64,000 bases of DNA from an uncultured Bacteroidota bacterium. GTDB taxonomy: Bacteria > Bacteroidota > Bacteroidia > Chitinophagales > Saprospiraceae. The stretch covers positions 124,001 through 188,000 of the forward strand of contig CALMSX010000083.1 in assembly GCA_937872515.1 (NCBI GenBank), given 5' to 3'. The notes under the pieces are model-generated. The model was not told the DNA's origin, made no database searches, and was given only the letters and a program-made list of their open reading frames with translations. A program made the translations under genes and the position numbers. This document shows positions 15,910 to 23,392 of the stretch, piece after piece. Each line of letters opens with the position of its first letter. Position 1 is the first letter of the stretch.

Positions 15910-17109
15910 ATGAAAATAGCAAAACAAAAACGGTTAAGAACAATGTTGTTAAAACAAACGGTGTTGTTTATTATAACTTTAACAATTTCAGGTCTCATTT
16001 CCTGCAAAAACGAAACAAATAGTAAATCAGGTTCACCTTCAGGAGCTGAAGAAGCTTGGTTAGAGGACTATGAGGCATCTCCCTTCATTTGGGGGTTTGT
16101 AGACCCAACAGGCAACTTTGTTATAAATCCTGCCTATGATGAGCTCAGAGACTTTTCAGAGGGACTGGCTGCCTGTAATCTTGGTGGGAAATGGGGCTAT
16201 ATTGATGTATTGGGTAAGAATGTAATCACTCAACAGTATCTCACCTGTGCAGATTTTTCCGGCGGTAGGGCTTTGGTACAAGATTTTAACCATCGCTATT
16301 TTTACATTGATCAAAACGGCAAAAAATTGTTTCCATGCCCCGGTAATGAATGTGGCAATTTCTATCAGGATTTTGCTGTCTATGCATCCAATGATCTGTG
16401 GGGTGTTTTAGATCGTTGGGGGAAATCAGTGATCAAACCGCAATTTATGGACATCAGGCCGGGCTATGAAGGACAGTTTATTGTTAAACTAGGCCAAACT
16501 TATGGACTTATTGATACCAACCAGCAATGGGTACTCGCTCCCAATTTAGATGAAATCAAAGTGGCCAATGAAAATAAGTACATAGTAAAATCCGCAAAAG
16601 AGGTTAAACTGGTCAGTAAAAATGGAAAGCCCTGGCGTTCTGGAATTGAGCATTGCAGTGTCTTTTTGAATGACTTTTGTATTGTGAAAAACAAAAAGGG
16701 ATATCAAATTATAAATAGCAAGGGAGAGGAACAATTTACGACATCCAATAAACTCACTCCTTTAGGAGCCCAAAAATTTGCTGAGTGGGAGGGGACATCG
16801 GCCTTTATTATCAATTTTGAGGGTAAAAGACTAAGCGAACAGGAATACAATGGGTTTTTATTGTATTCAGAAGGCCTTATTGGTGCATTGAGGGGTGAAT
16901 TTTGGACCTATGTGTCGTTGAATGGCAAAGAGATCCTCGAACCCAACCTTCCTTTAGCATGGGATTGTAAAGAAGGGCGAATCCGATATGTAACCCAATA
17001 CGGCTATGGGTTTATGGATGCAGAAGGTAGGTCGATCATAGAAGCACAATATCCAGAAGCCAGAGACTTTAGCAGTGGCTTGGCTAGAATAGCCATATTT
17101 CGTCAGTAA
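15910..17109 (+). CDS. WG-repeat lipoprotein
   Basis: This protein is 399 aa from the ATG at 15910. Starting at the Met at 15943 instead gives a more typical lipoprotein signal (TVLFIITLTISGLISC, lipobox Cys about 32). The mature part is built of about five WG (KWG) repeats: IWGFVDPTGNFVINPAYDE, KWGYIDVLGKNVI, LWGVLDRWGKSVIKPQF, YGLIDTNQQWVLAP and YGFMDAEGRSIIEAQY. Such repeats form beta-structures and are common in exported Bacteroidota proteins with no agreed function. It precedes the ECF sigma gene by 47 bases, but that gene has its own promoter box. Confidence 0.75.
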   Translation: MKIAKQKRLRTMLLKQTVLFIITLTISGLISCKNETNSKSGSPSGAEEAWLEDYEASPFIWGFVDPTGNFVINPAYDELRDFSEGLAACNLGGKWGYIDVLGKNVITQQYLTCADFSGGRALVQDFNHRYFYIDQNGKKLFPCPGNECGNFYQDFAVYASNDLWGVLDRWGKSVIKPQFMDIRPGYEGQFIVKLGQTYGLIDTNQQWVLAPNLDEIKVANENKYIVKSAKEVKLVSKNGKPWRSGIEHCSVFLNDFCIVKNKKGYQIINSKGEEQFTTSNKLTPLGAQKFAEWEGTSAFIINFEGKRLSEQEYNGFLLYSEGLIGALRGEFWTYVSLNGKEILEPNLPLAWDCKEGRIRYVTQYGYGFMDAEGRSIIEAQYPEARDFSSGLARIAIFRQ

Positions 17110-17115
17110 ATAGTC

Positions 17116-17123
17116 TAAATTTG
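17116..17123 (+). promoter_or_regulatory. Promoter -7 box of the ECF sigma factor gene
   Basis: TAAATTTG, 33 bases before the ATG at 17157. A partial -33 element (TTT ending at 17100) lies about 15 bases upstream. Confidence 0.5.
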
Positions 17124-17129
17124 TAACCA

Positions 17130-17144
17130 GTAGATCAAATCTAC
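17130..17144. promoter_or_regulatory. Dyad symmetry in the leader of the ECF sigma gene
   Basis: Perfect 15-bp dyad GTAGAT-CAA-ATCTAC starting about 7 bases after the -7 box, close to the expected transcription start. It is a candidate operator or 5' hairpin. Confidence 0.4.
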
Positions 17145-17156
17145 CGTATTGATCAC

Positions 17157-17696
17157 ATGATGTCGGAATCGGAAATCATAGCGGGCCTTCTTACAGGGGA
17201 CTCGAGGGCTACCACCAGTTTTGTGGATGCCTATTCCGCGTATATTTACAATGTAACGCATCGCATATTACAAAGAAGTCAGGAATCAGAGGAAGCTACC
17301 CAGGATACTTGTATTAAAATCATCAACAAAATAGGAGATTACAACAGAACATCTCCATTTAAGGCATGGATCTTTACAGTTGCTTATCGGACTGCCATAG
17401 ATTATAAAAGGAAACAAAAGAGAAACAGCGATGAGAGTGTTTTAATGTACCAGGCAAGTGGCATGAAATCAGACGTTGATCTTGAACAAAAAGAGACAAC
17501 TCAAAAGATACATCAACTGCTTGCCCACTTAACAGAAGAAGATGGGGCTTTGGTACAGCTGTATTATCTCAACGAAATGAGTATAAAAGAAATAGTAGAT
17601 GCTACCGGTTTTTCGGAAAGTAATATAAAGATTAAATTATTCAGGGCCAGAAAAGAAATGGCCAAACATATTGACAAATATTTTGATGTCACTTAA
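17157..17696 (+). CDS. ECF-type sigma-70 factor
   Basis: This 179-aa protein starts MMSESEIIAGLL; the second Met is an equal candidate. It has sigma region 2 (about 20-90; SYNVTHRILQ-like segment, then SEEATQDTCIKIINKI and FKAWIFTVAYRTAIDYKR) and region 4 (about 115-170; LVQLYYLNEMSIKEIVDATGFSESNIKIKLFRARKEM), with no regions 1 or 3. It would direct polymerase to a small regulon. The next gene encodes a small membrane protein that starts 10 bases after its stop and is a probable antagonist. A dyad lies in its leader. Confidence 0.9.
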   Translation: MMSESEIIAGLLTGDSRATTSFVDAYSAYIYNVTHRILQRSQESEEATQDTCIKIINKIGDYNRTSPFKAWIFTVAYRTAIDYKRKQKRNSDESVLMYQASGMKSDVDLEQKETTQKIHQLLAHLTEEDGALVQLYYLNEMSIKEIVDATGFSESNIKIKLFRARKEMAKHIDKYFDVT

Positions 17697-17706
17697 ATTT
17701 GTAGTC

Positions 17707-18144
17707 ATGGAAGAATTAATGATAAAATACCTTGAAGGTAAGTGTTCGGCTGAGGAAACCAATATCCTGCGCAATGATGCAGTGGTTTGGGCTGAATTGC
17801 AATCCATTTCAGCAGTTGACAGTCTTTTCATGAAGCAGGCCATGCAGGAACTGAATCCGGATTTTAAGGAAAAACTAAAAATCTCTTTGATTCAGATGAA
17901 AAATGAATCTTCCAGCTCCTGGAAAGACTTCATTCTGCCCGGTATTTTTGCCGTTTTTTCTATAATCTATGCCTTTTTCAGCAAAGAAACCTCGTCTGGA
18001 AGTTCCTGGTTTGAAATACCCGAACTTCCCGTCTACCCTATTGTTTCCTGGGTTTGCGCTTGTATTCTTGGTTTTGTGGTATTAGACCAGTTCCTGCAAA
18101 AAAGATCAGGAAGGCACGCCCATACCCTTTTTATTCCTATGTAA
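17707..18144 (+). CDS. Small membrane protein, putative anti-sigma partner
   Basis: From the ATG at 17707 the product is 145 aa. An N-terminal cytosolic region of ~75 residues (EELMIKYLEGKCSAEETN) resembles the N-terminus of Bacteroidota anti-sigma factors, which begin with a short helical sigma-binding region. Two hydrophobic segments follow (FILPGIFAVFSIIYAFF, PIVSWVCACILGFVVL). The HxxxCxxC zinc motif of classical ZAS anti-sigmas is absent. Position right after the ECF gene suggests it holds the sigma at the membrane; this is inference. It ends 2 bases from the convergent yebC stop. Confidence 0.6.
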   Translation: MEELMIKYLEGKCSAEETNILRNDAVVWAELQSISAVDSLFMKQAMQELNPDFKEKLKISLIQMKNESSSSWKDFILPGIFAVFSIIYAFFSKETSSGSSWFEIPELPVYPIVSWVCACILGFVVLDQFLQKRSGRHAHTLFIPM

Positions 18145-18146
18145 GA

Positions 18147-18857
18147 TCAGGCCATGTTGGTGTACACATGTTGGACATCGTCATCATCTTCCAGCTTGTC
18201 TAGCAATTTTTGAATATCCACCATTTGGTCTTCAGTAAACTCAATGGGTGAGGTAGGAATTCTCTCTAATTGAGCAGAAGTTACATTGATTCCTTTTTCT
18301 TCAAAGGCCTTGACCAGTGAACCAAAGTGAGTGTAATCGCCATAGGCATAGACGGAGTTGCCATCAAATTCAAATTCCTGTAGACCACGGTCAATCAATT
18401 CAAATTCGAGTTCTTCCATGTCAATATTGGCAGGTTTCTCAAATTCAATCACTGTTTTTCTGTCAAATAGGAACTCCAGTGAACCGGATGGAACCACCTG
18501 ACCATTGGATTTATTGAAGTAAGACTTCACATTGGCAACTGTTCTGGTCGTATTGTCAGTGGCACATTCAACAAAAACCAGTACGCCATGGGGGCCTTTA
18601 CCTTCATAGCTGACTTCCACAAAATCCGCACCGTCCTTGCCATCTGCCCGTTTAATGGCTGCCTCTACATTGTCTTTGGGCATATTATTGGCTTTGGCGA
18701 GGGCTATGGCCAACCTGAGTTTGGAGTTCATATCAGGATCTGTTCCACCTTCCTTTGCAGCCAAGGTAATGGTCCGGCTGATTTTTGGAAAAACCCTTGA
18801 CATATTAGCCCATCTTTTCTCCTTTGCGGCTCTGCGGTATTCAAATGCCCTTCCCAT
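18147..18857 (-). CDS. yebC: YebC/PmpR-family protein
   Basis: This 236-aa protein has the YebC N-terminus [56 protein letters not shown] and YEGKGPHGV, all conserved in the family. Members were described as DNA-binding regulators, and some are now linked to relieving ribosome stalling at proline stretches, so the molecular role here is open. A full promoter (18880-18909) precedes it. It is convergent with the ECF/anti-sigma pair, with 2 bases between stops. Confidence 0.92.
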   Translation of the reverse strand: MGRAFEYRRAAKEKRWANMSRVFPKISRTITLAAKEGGTDPDMNSKLRLAIALAKANNMPKDNVEAAIKRADGKDGADFVEVSYEGKGPHGVLVFVECATDNTTRTVANVKSYFNKSNGQVVPSGSLEFLFDRKTVIEFEKPANIDMEELEFELIDRGLQEFEFDGNSVYAYGDYTHFGSLVKAFEEKGINVTSAQLERIPTSPIEFTEDQMVDIQKLLDKLEDDDDVQHVYTNMA

Positions 18858-18879
18858 GTTTCTGTTTTATTTGAGACTG

Positions 18880-18909
18880 CAAAAATATAATCTCTTCAAC
18901 AAATTCAAA
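18880..18909 (-). promoter_or_regulatory. Promoter of yebC
   Basis: On the minus strand, TTTG (18909-18906), an 18-bp spacer, then TATTTTTG (18887-18880) followed by C. This is the best-formed promoter in the window. The start codon is 22 bases beyond the box. Confidence 0.72.
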
Positions 18910-19056
18910 ATAAGAATGCTAAAAATATGAAACTGGTTATCAACCAGATAGCACATTTACCTATCAACCTGACCTTTTTCACAAAATTATAGCAACTGAA
19001 ACAACATTTTTCAAAATTGTACGTTACACAATTATTTACCCGAAAAATATTATGCT

Positions 19057-19428
19057 ATGAACAAGAGTAAACCCAAAACCTGTTTGGTTTGCAACGAAAA
19101 AATCCTGGGAAGATCCGATAAACGATTTTGTTCCTCAGATTGCAGGACTGCCTATCACAATACCCGCAACAGAAATGCCACTTTATTCATGTCTGGAATT
19201 AATAGTATTCTTAGAAAAAACAGAAGAATACTGGCTGAATTGAACAGCAGCGGAAGGGCTAAAGTACAAAAAGAGCAGTTGGTTGAAGAAGGCTTTAAAT
19301 TTGCCTATCACACCAATGAATTTGTCACCAAATCTGGTAAGATCTATAAATTTTGCTACGAGCAGGGTTATCTTGAATTAGAACCCGGCCTTTTTGCACT
19401 GGTGGTTAAGCACGATTATGTAGTCTGA
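19057..19428 (+). CDS. Zinc-ribbon protein of unknown function
   Basis: This 123-aa protein has an N-terminal zinc ribbon with C9xxC12 and C25xxxC29 (TCLVCNEKILGRSDKRFCSSDCRTAYHN), similar to small Zn-ribbon proteins common in Bacteroidota. The rest (about 45-123) is a mixed helical/beta segment, including FVTKSGKIYKFCYEQGY, that I do not recognise. It would be cytosolic. It stands alone between yebC and the ATP-grasp gene, with about 200 bases upstream that hold only a small inverted repeat (CTGGTT-ATC-AACCAG at 18933-18947). Confidence 0.65.
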   Translation: MNKSKPKTCLVCNEKILGRSDKRFCSSDCRTAYHNTRNRNATLFMSGINSILRKNRRILAELNSSGRAKVQKEQLVEEGFKFAYHTNEFVTKSGKIYKFCYEQGYLELEPGLFALVVKHDYVV

Positions 19429-19431
19429 AAA

Positions 19432-19518
19432 CTACTTTTTCCAGAATAAAGAAATCATCGTTATTGGCATTAAAATGATTAACGCCATCAAGATTGACAA
19501 TAATATCTTTCTGTCCAT
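19432..19518 (-). CDS. Candidate 28-residue membrane microprotein
   Basis: On the minus strand an ATG at 19518 opens 28 codons ending in TAG. The product starts MDRK, has a continuous hydrophobic core (ILLSILMALIILMPITMISL) and ends FWKK, so it is a single transmembrane helix with positive ends. An exact TAnnTTTG box lies 19 bases upstream (19545-19538). It occupies a gap between the zinc-ribbon gene and the ATP-grasp gene. Function unknown; there is no homology evidence, only composition and promoter placement. Confidence 0.45.
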   Translation of the reverse strand: MDRKILLSILMALIILMPITMISLFWKK

Positions 19519-19537
19519 TTGATTAATTTTTATAATA

Positions 19538-19545
19538 CAAATTTA
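19538..19545 (-). promoter_or_regulatory. Promoter -7 box ahead of the microprotein
   Basis: TAAATTTG on the minus strand. A TTG lies 23 bases upstream, at the long end of the accepted spacer range. Confidence 0.4.
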
Positions 19546-19602
19546 GACAGGGCTTATTATTTAAATATCAAGGCAATATTATTTTAGCGTTAATTCCAAC
19601 TA

Positions 19603-20802
19603 TTAATTTGTAGGCCGATCCTGTGCAGGCAGGCTGGCGTGGAATTCATTTTTTATTCTCTCAGCATATTGATCCAGAAGGTCCATCACTCTTTCCTGAC
19701 TTTCAGATCTTACGATCAGCCCAATGTGGTGTTTTTTGTCGAGGTGCCACACTACTTCTGCATCATCAAAAGCTGATACGGATGGTTTTTCAAACTTGCT
19801 TAAGGAAACAATGATACCGGCATAGTCATCTTGGATTTTGGGCAATTTGTATTTTTTTCCGGTGTGTGCTGCAATTTCAATTTTTGCCCATTCTGTCCAG
19901 AGATTAATACCTGTGGCTTTTTCTACCATATCTGACAAATGGGCTCCTCCTACCCTGGAGGATGTTTCGAGAAAATAATATTTTCCATCTTTGCCCTTTA
20001 TAAATTCTGTGTGGGATGCACTAAAGACCATACCAAATGATTTCATGATTTCTTCATTCATTTGCTTTAATTTCTGATCCTCCCAGCTGTTTATTTTTAG
20101 GGTACATGAACGAAAGATGCCACCACCATGAGCTACTTCAAAAGGGGTGTTGAGATATTGGCTAACTTTTGAAAATATTACTTTTCCATTAAAGGTGAGT
20201 GAGTCAACATGAAAGACATCACCAGGGGCAAATTTTTCGAGTAAAAAGGAATGTCTTTTGTCTCCTAACTGATGTAATTTTTCCCACAATTCTTCTTTAT
20301 TGTAAACTTTAGACATGCCGGTTGCTGAAGCCTGACCTCTTGGTTTAAGTATCCAAGGAGCCCCAACATTTTGGGTAAAGTTATCTATATCACTATCATG
20401 AAAAAGAGAGGTAAAATCAGGTACCTGGATACCGGCATCTCTTGCCTTGATTCGCATGGCCAATTTATCTCTGAAATACCGGGCTGTCGATTCGCCCATG
20501 CCATCAATTCTAAAGTATTCTCTTAGATGCGCTGCCGCTTCAACATCAAAATCATCCAAAGAAACAAGAATATCAAATTTTAACCTTCGCATAGTAAATG
20601 CAAGTCCATTGATGAGGTCTCCCATATTCCAGTTTCCCTCTTCATCTTCCACCATGTAGAAGGTTTCAGTTATACTTTCCCATGGCCAATTCTCTTTATC
20701 GAGTACGGTGGAAGTTATTAAATAGGCATTATGCCCCTCCTCATGTACTGCCTTGAGAAAATCCGATCCTTTAAAAAAACGTGAAATGCATAAAATATTC
20801 AT
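19603..20802 (-). CDS. ATP-grasp superfamily ligase, substrate unknown
   Basis: This 399-aa protein has a Rossmann-like N-domain (MNILCISRFFKGSDFLKAV), a middle region with RDKLAMRIKARDAGIQVPDF (pre-ATP-grasp), and the ATP-grasp core (about 140-315): PWILKPRGQASATGM for the ATP-binding lysine and glycine loop, LLEKFAPGDVFHVDSL, and FLETSSRVGGAHLSDMV with the metal-binding Glu/Asn-type segment. The family joins a carboxylate to an amine via an acyl-phosphate. Its relatives include carnosine-synthase-like and biotin-carboxylase-like ligases, but I cannot name the product. It follows tonB by 135 bases on the same strand and is probably separate. Confidence 0.78.
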   Translation of the reverse strand: MNILCISRFFKGSDFLKAVHEEGHNAYLITSTVLDKENWPWESITETFYMVEDEEGNWNMGDLINGLAFTMRRLKFDILVSLDDFDVEAAAHLREYFRIDGMGESTARYFRDKLAMRIKARDAGIQVPDFTSLFHDSDIDNFTQNVGAPWILKPRGQASATGMSKVYNKEELWEKLHQLGDKRHSFLLEKFAPGDVFHVDSLTFNGKVIFSKVSQYLNTPFEVAHGGGIFRSCTLKINSWEDQKLKQMNEEIMKSFGMVFSASHTEFIKGKDGKYYFLETSSRVGGAHLSDMVEKATGINLWTEWAKIEIAAHTGKKYKLPKIQDDYAGIIVSLSKFEKPSVSAFDDAEVVWHLDKKHHIGLIVRSESQERVMDLLDQYAERIKNEFHASLPAQDRPTN

Positions 20803-20937
20803 AATTCTTTGATTGGTTTTACATGTTTTATTGGCAAAAAAAATAAAATATGAAATGTTATTTTTTGATTAATACATGCGACAAAATAAGTAAAATCCAG
20901 ACATTACTAAAATTATGAAATAAAAAAGACAAGAAAA

Positions 20938-21672
20938 TTACCTGACTTTAAAATCGAAGGTAATGTTCCCACATTGGCTTTCTATATCTGCAGTGGAAAA
21001 AAGGTATTTAGCAGCACCCTTCTCTGCAAGCCTGATGAGTTGTGCGTCAAGGGTAGTTGAGCCTTGTTGTGTGTATTTGGCAGAGCTGACTTTTCCATTG
21101 CTGCCTACACACACCTTTACCACAACCCTTCCTGTTTTTTGAGAGTTTTCACTAACAGCAGGCACTTCTAGCACTTTACGGCCAGCAAGCCCACCTCCTA
21201 TGATGCCGTTGCCTTTGCTTATAGAACCTAAGGCACCTCCATCCTCTTTGGCAGTGCCATCACTTTCTTGCCCAGTGCCGCTTTTTTGTTTGCCAAATAA
21301 GTCACCAAACTGTTTCTTTTTAGTGGCAACAACATCCGCATTCTCCTGCGTATTGCTGGAAGAAGTGGAGTTATTTCCAGCTGACGGTGCCTTGTTTGAT
21401 GCAGTATTGGATGTGGCAGGTTTTGAGTTATTATTGGGATTTTCAGCTACGGCTGCCGGCTTCGTACTGGTCTCAGTTTGACTGGCATTTTCGAGGGTGG
21501 TGGTTTCCGGAGCAGGCTGCAACTCAGCTTGTTCAAAAACAACTTCAATAGCGGTAGTAATCTGCGGAGATCTTTTGAGAAAAGTAAATTGTAAGGCTAA
21601 AAACAAGATAAGTGTATGTAACAAACCACTTATGATAACTCCAATATAGTCCCTGTTTTCAGAATTTTCCAT
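20938..21672 (-). CDS. tonB: TonB-like energy transducer
   Basis: This 244-aa protein has an N-terminal transmembrane helix (about 12-31), a Pro/Asn/Ser/Thr-rich periplasmic spacer (about 50-115), a Gly-rich segment (GSISKGNGIIGGGLAGR), and a C-terminal TonB/TolA-like fold (about 165-244; TGRVVVKVCVGSNGKVSSAKY). It would carry proton-motive energy from ExbB-ExbD to outer-membrane receptors such as the one at 49678. It is the last gene of the exbB-exbD-exbD-tonB run, 40 bases after the second exbD. The spacer lacks the Pro-Glu/Pro-Lys repeats of the E. coli protein. Confidence 0.88.
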   Translation of the reverse strand: MENSENRDYIGVIISGLLHTLILFLALQFTFLKRSPQITTAIEVVFEQAELQPAPETTTLENASQTETSTKPAAVAENPNNNSKPATSNTASNKAPSAGNNSTSSSNTQENADVVATKKKQFGDLFGKQKSGTGQESDGTAKEDGGALGSISKGNGIIGGGLAGRKVLEVPAVSENSQKTGRVVVKVCVGSNGKVSSAKYTQQGSTTLDAQLIRLAEKGAAKYLFSTADIESQCGNITFDFKVR

Positions 21673-21712
21673 GTATGTAAGAAGGGATGTACTTGCCCTT
21701 CATCAAGGTAAA

Positions 21713-22111
21713 TTATTGAGGGTCATTCAATACCGCACGAATTTCATAACGATAAGCAATGTCCATAACCGCTACAACTGACTCATTTGATGCTTGCCCT
21801 GAAGGTGAGATGTTTAATGTTGCATCTTTTCCTTTCGCCTTTTTTAAGGAAACGAGCCTTTTCTCAAGGCCCTCTATACTTACAGCCTCACCATTGTAAC
21901 TAAATCCATTATCTGCGGAAATAGCCACTCTGACTGGCGGTGTATTACTTCTTGGCATGGTACTCTTTCTACCAGGAAGTTGCAAATTGAGTGCATTAGG
22001 AGTAACCATGGATGAGGTCAACATAAAAAAGATCAATAACAGAAAGATAATATCCGTTAATGAGGACATATTAAAATCTGCTTTTGCCTTTTGTTTTCTA
22101 TATACCGCCAT
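21713..22111 (-). CDS. exbD: ExbD/TolR biopolymer transporter, second copy
   Basis: This 132-aa protein has a short cytosolic N-tail, one transmembrane helix with the essential Asp (SSLTDIIFLLLIFFMLTSS, about 16-34), and a periplasmic domain ending near IRAVLNDP. ExbD pairs with ExbB as the proton-driven stator. It starts two bases after the preceding exbD. The two share a 33-base identical stretch over the transmembrane codons but differ elsewhere, so one may have a specialised periplasmic partner. Confidence 0.92.
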   Translation of the reverse strand: MAVYRKQKAKADFNMSSLTDIIFLLLIFFMLTSSMVTPNALNLQLPGRKSTMPRSNTPPVRVAISADNGFSYNGEAVSIEGLEKRLVSLKKAKGKDATLNISPSGQASNESVVAVMDIAYRYEIRAVLNDPQ

Positions 22112-22113
22112 GA

Positions 22114-22509
22114 TTAACTGTGTGGTTGAGTTGCCAATATTGCCCGTAGCTTCAATCCACTGGCAATTTTCATAATTATGTGCATTTTATCATAGGTTAC
22201 ACCTGTTTCGGCTATGATAGAAATCGTAGCATTCTCTTTGTTTTTAGAGTAACGAACATAGGTAGCAACATCCTTTTCTATGTTTTCCCATGAAGATGCC
22301 TTCCCGTTTAAACTAACAGAGTCATCCAACTTGATCATAACAGCGATGTCAGTAGGTGCAACTGTTTTTGAATCCGATTCAGGCAAAGGCATATTGATCT
22401 GAACCATTTTTGAGGTTAGCATAAAAAAGATCAATAACAGAAAGATAATATCTGTCAAAGATGAGAGGTTAAACTCTGCCTGAACCTTGCTTCTGTTTTT
22501 ACTTAACAT
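22114..22509 (-). CDS. exbD: ExbD/TolR biopolymer transporter, first copy
   Basis: This 131-aa protein has the layout N-tail, transmembrane helix with conserved Asp (LSSLTDIIFLLLIFFMLTSK), then a periplasmic domain (to LRAILATQPHS). Two adjacent ExbD paralogues after ExbB are typical of Bacteroidota, where one is used by TonB and the second by gliding/T9SS or other transport; that split is an inference here. It is separated from exbB by 16 bases and from the next exbD by two. Confidence 0.92.
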   Translation of the reverse strand: MLSKNRSKVQAEFNLSSLTDIIFLLLIFFMLTSKMVQINMPLPESDSKTVAPTDIAVMIKLDDSVSLNGKASSWENIEKDVATYVRYSKNKENATISIIAETGVTYDKMHIIMKIASGLKLRAILATQPHS

Positions 22510-22525
22510 GGTTAATTTTAAAAAA

Positions 22526-23221
22526 TTATCGCGTAGGTTCCTGCAACAGGTCCATAAACTCGAGGGTTGAACGCTCCATCAAAAAGATTACTTGTTCGAC
22601 TTTAGCAACTAAATAGTTATAACCAACAAAGGAAAAAATTCCTATTACTAAACCTAAAGCGGTGGTTATCAATGCTTGATAAATACCGCCTGCCAAAACA
22701 TCCGGAGTTACATTTTGCTCACTGGCCATTTTATAAAAGGCTATGATCATACCTGTTACGGTACCTAAAAAGCCCACCATTGGAGCGGCACCCGAAATAC
22801 TGGCCAGGGTCGATAGGTTTTTCTCCAGTTTAAACACTTCCAAATTACCTACGTTTTCAACCGCCGCGTCAATATCCTTGAGGGGCTTGCCAATGCGCTG
22901 CAGCCCTTTTTCAACCATTCTTGCAACCGGGGTGTCCGTAGATCTGCATAAATTTTTGGCTCCTTCTATGTTGTTTGACGCCACCGCAGCTCTTATGTTA
23001 TTAATAAAGTTATCATCAATTTTACCCGCCTGAGAAATGGTCAGCCATCTTTCAACAAAAATGTAAACAGCCAGAACAGATAATATTAATAAGATTGCCA
23101 CGATGGCCACACCAATCGGACCACCCAACAATATTAAATCAATCAGGTTTTGCTCAGATTGTACTGTTTCTGTGGTCGTATTTGCAGCGTCCTGAAATAA
23201 GAAAAAGCTAAGGTTAAACAT
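22526..23221 (-). CDS. exbB: ExbB/MotA/TolQ proton channel
   Basis: From the Met at 23221 the product is 231 aa. The frame is open to 23293, but a promoter box at 23298-23291 overlaps that region, so the later start is preferred. Three transmembrane helices are seen (IGVAIVAILLILSVLAVYIFV; PMVGFLGTVTGMIIAFY; LITTALGLVIGIFSFVGYNYLV), with the MotA/TolQ/ExbB channel signature around GTVTGM. It heads the exbB-exbD-exbD-tonB operon. An N-terminal segment rich in Thr/Gln precedes helix 1, as in many Bacteroidota ExbB proteins. Confidence 0.92.
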   Translation of the reverse strand: MFNLSFFLFQDAANTTTETVQSEQNLIDLILLGGPIGVAIVAILLILSVLAVYIFVERWLTISQAGKIDDNFINNIRAAVASNNIEGAKNLCRSTDTPVARMVEKGLQRIGKPLKDIDAAVENVGNLEVFKLEKNLSTLASISGAAPMVGFLGTVTGMIIAFYKMASEQNVTPDVLAGGIYQALITTALGLVIGIFSFVGYNYLVAKVEQVIFLMERSTLEFMDLLQEPTR

Positions 23222-23290
23222 ATTACAGATTTTGTTAGAATTCAATTTGTATAGCCCAAACGTAATTTGGGACTTAGTTATTATCAGTGG

Positions 23291-23298
23291 CAAATATA
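23291..23298 (-). promoter_or_regulatory. Promoter -7 box of the exbB-tonB operon
   Basis: TATATTTG on the minus strand followed by C, 69 bases before the ATG at 23221. Its position rules against a start at 23293. Confidence 0.5.
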
Positions 23299-23380
23299 CA
23301 AATTGAAAATATATATTATATAATTTTTTAATTTGAACTTAATTGAACTAGATTTTTCTACATATTAACAATACTCCCCT

Positions 23381-23388
23381 TATTTTTG
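23381..23388 (+). promoter_or_regulatory. Promoter -7 box of dapF
   Basis: TATTTTTG followed by C, only 4 bases before the first ATG (23393). The mRNA is therefore nearly leaderless, or translation begins at the second Met (23402). Confidence 0.55.
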
Positions 23389-23392
23389 CATA

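Noticed and set aside
18933-18947. CTGGTT-ATC-AACCAG inverted repeat
   Set aside because: It has no T run, is 24 bases beyond the yebC -33 element and 110 bases from the zinc-ribbon gene, so no role can be assigned.
18927-18992. 21-codon plus-strand frame in the yebC upstream gap
   Set aside because: It has no promoter box and no clear hydrophobic or conserved pattern, and it overlaps a short inverted repeat.
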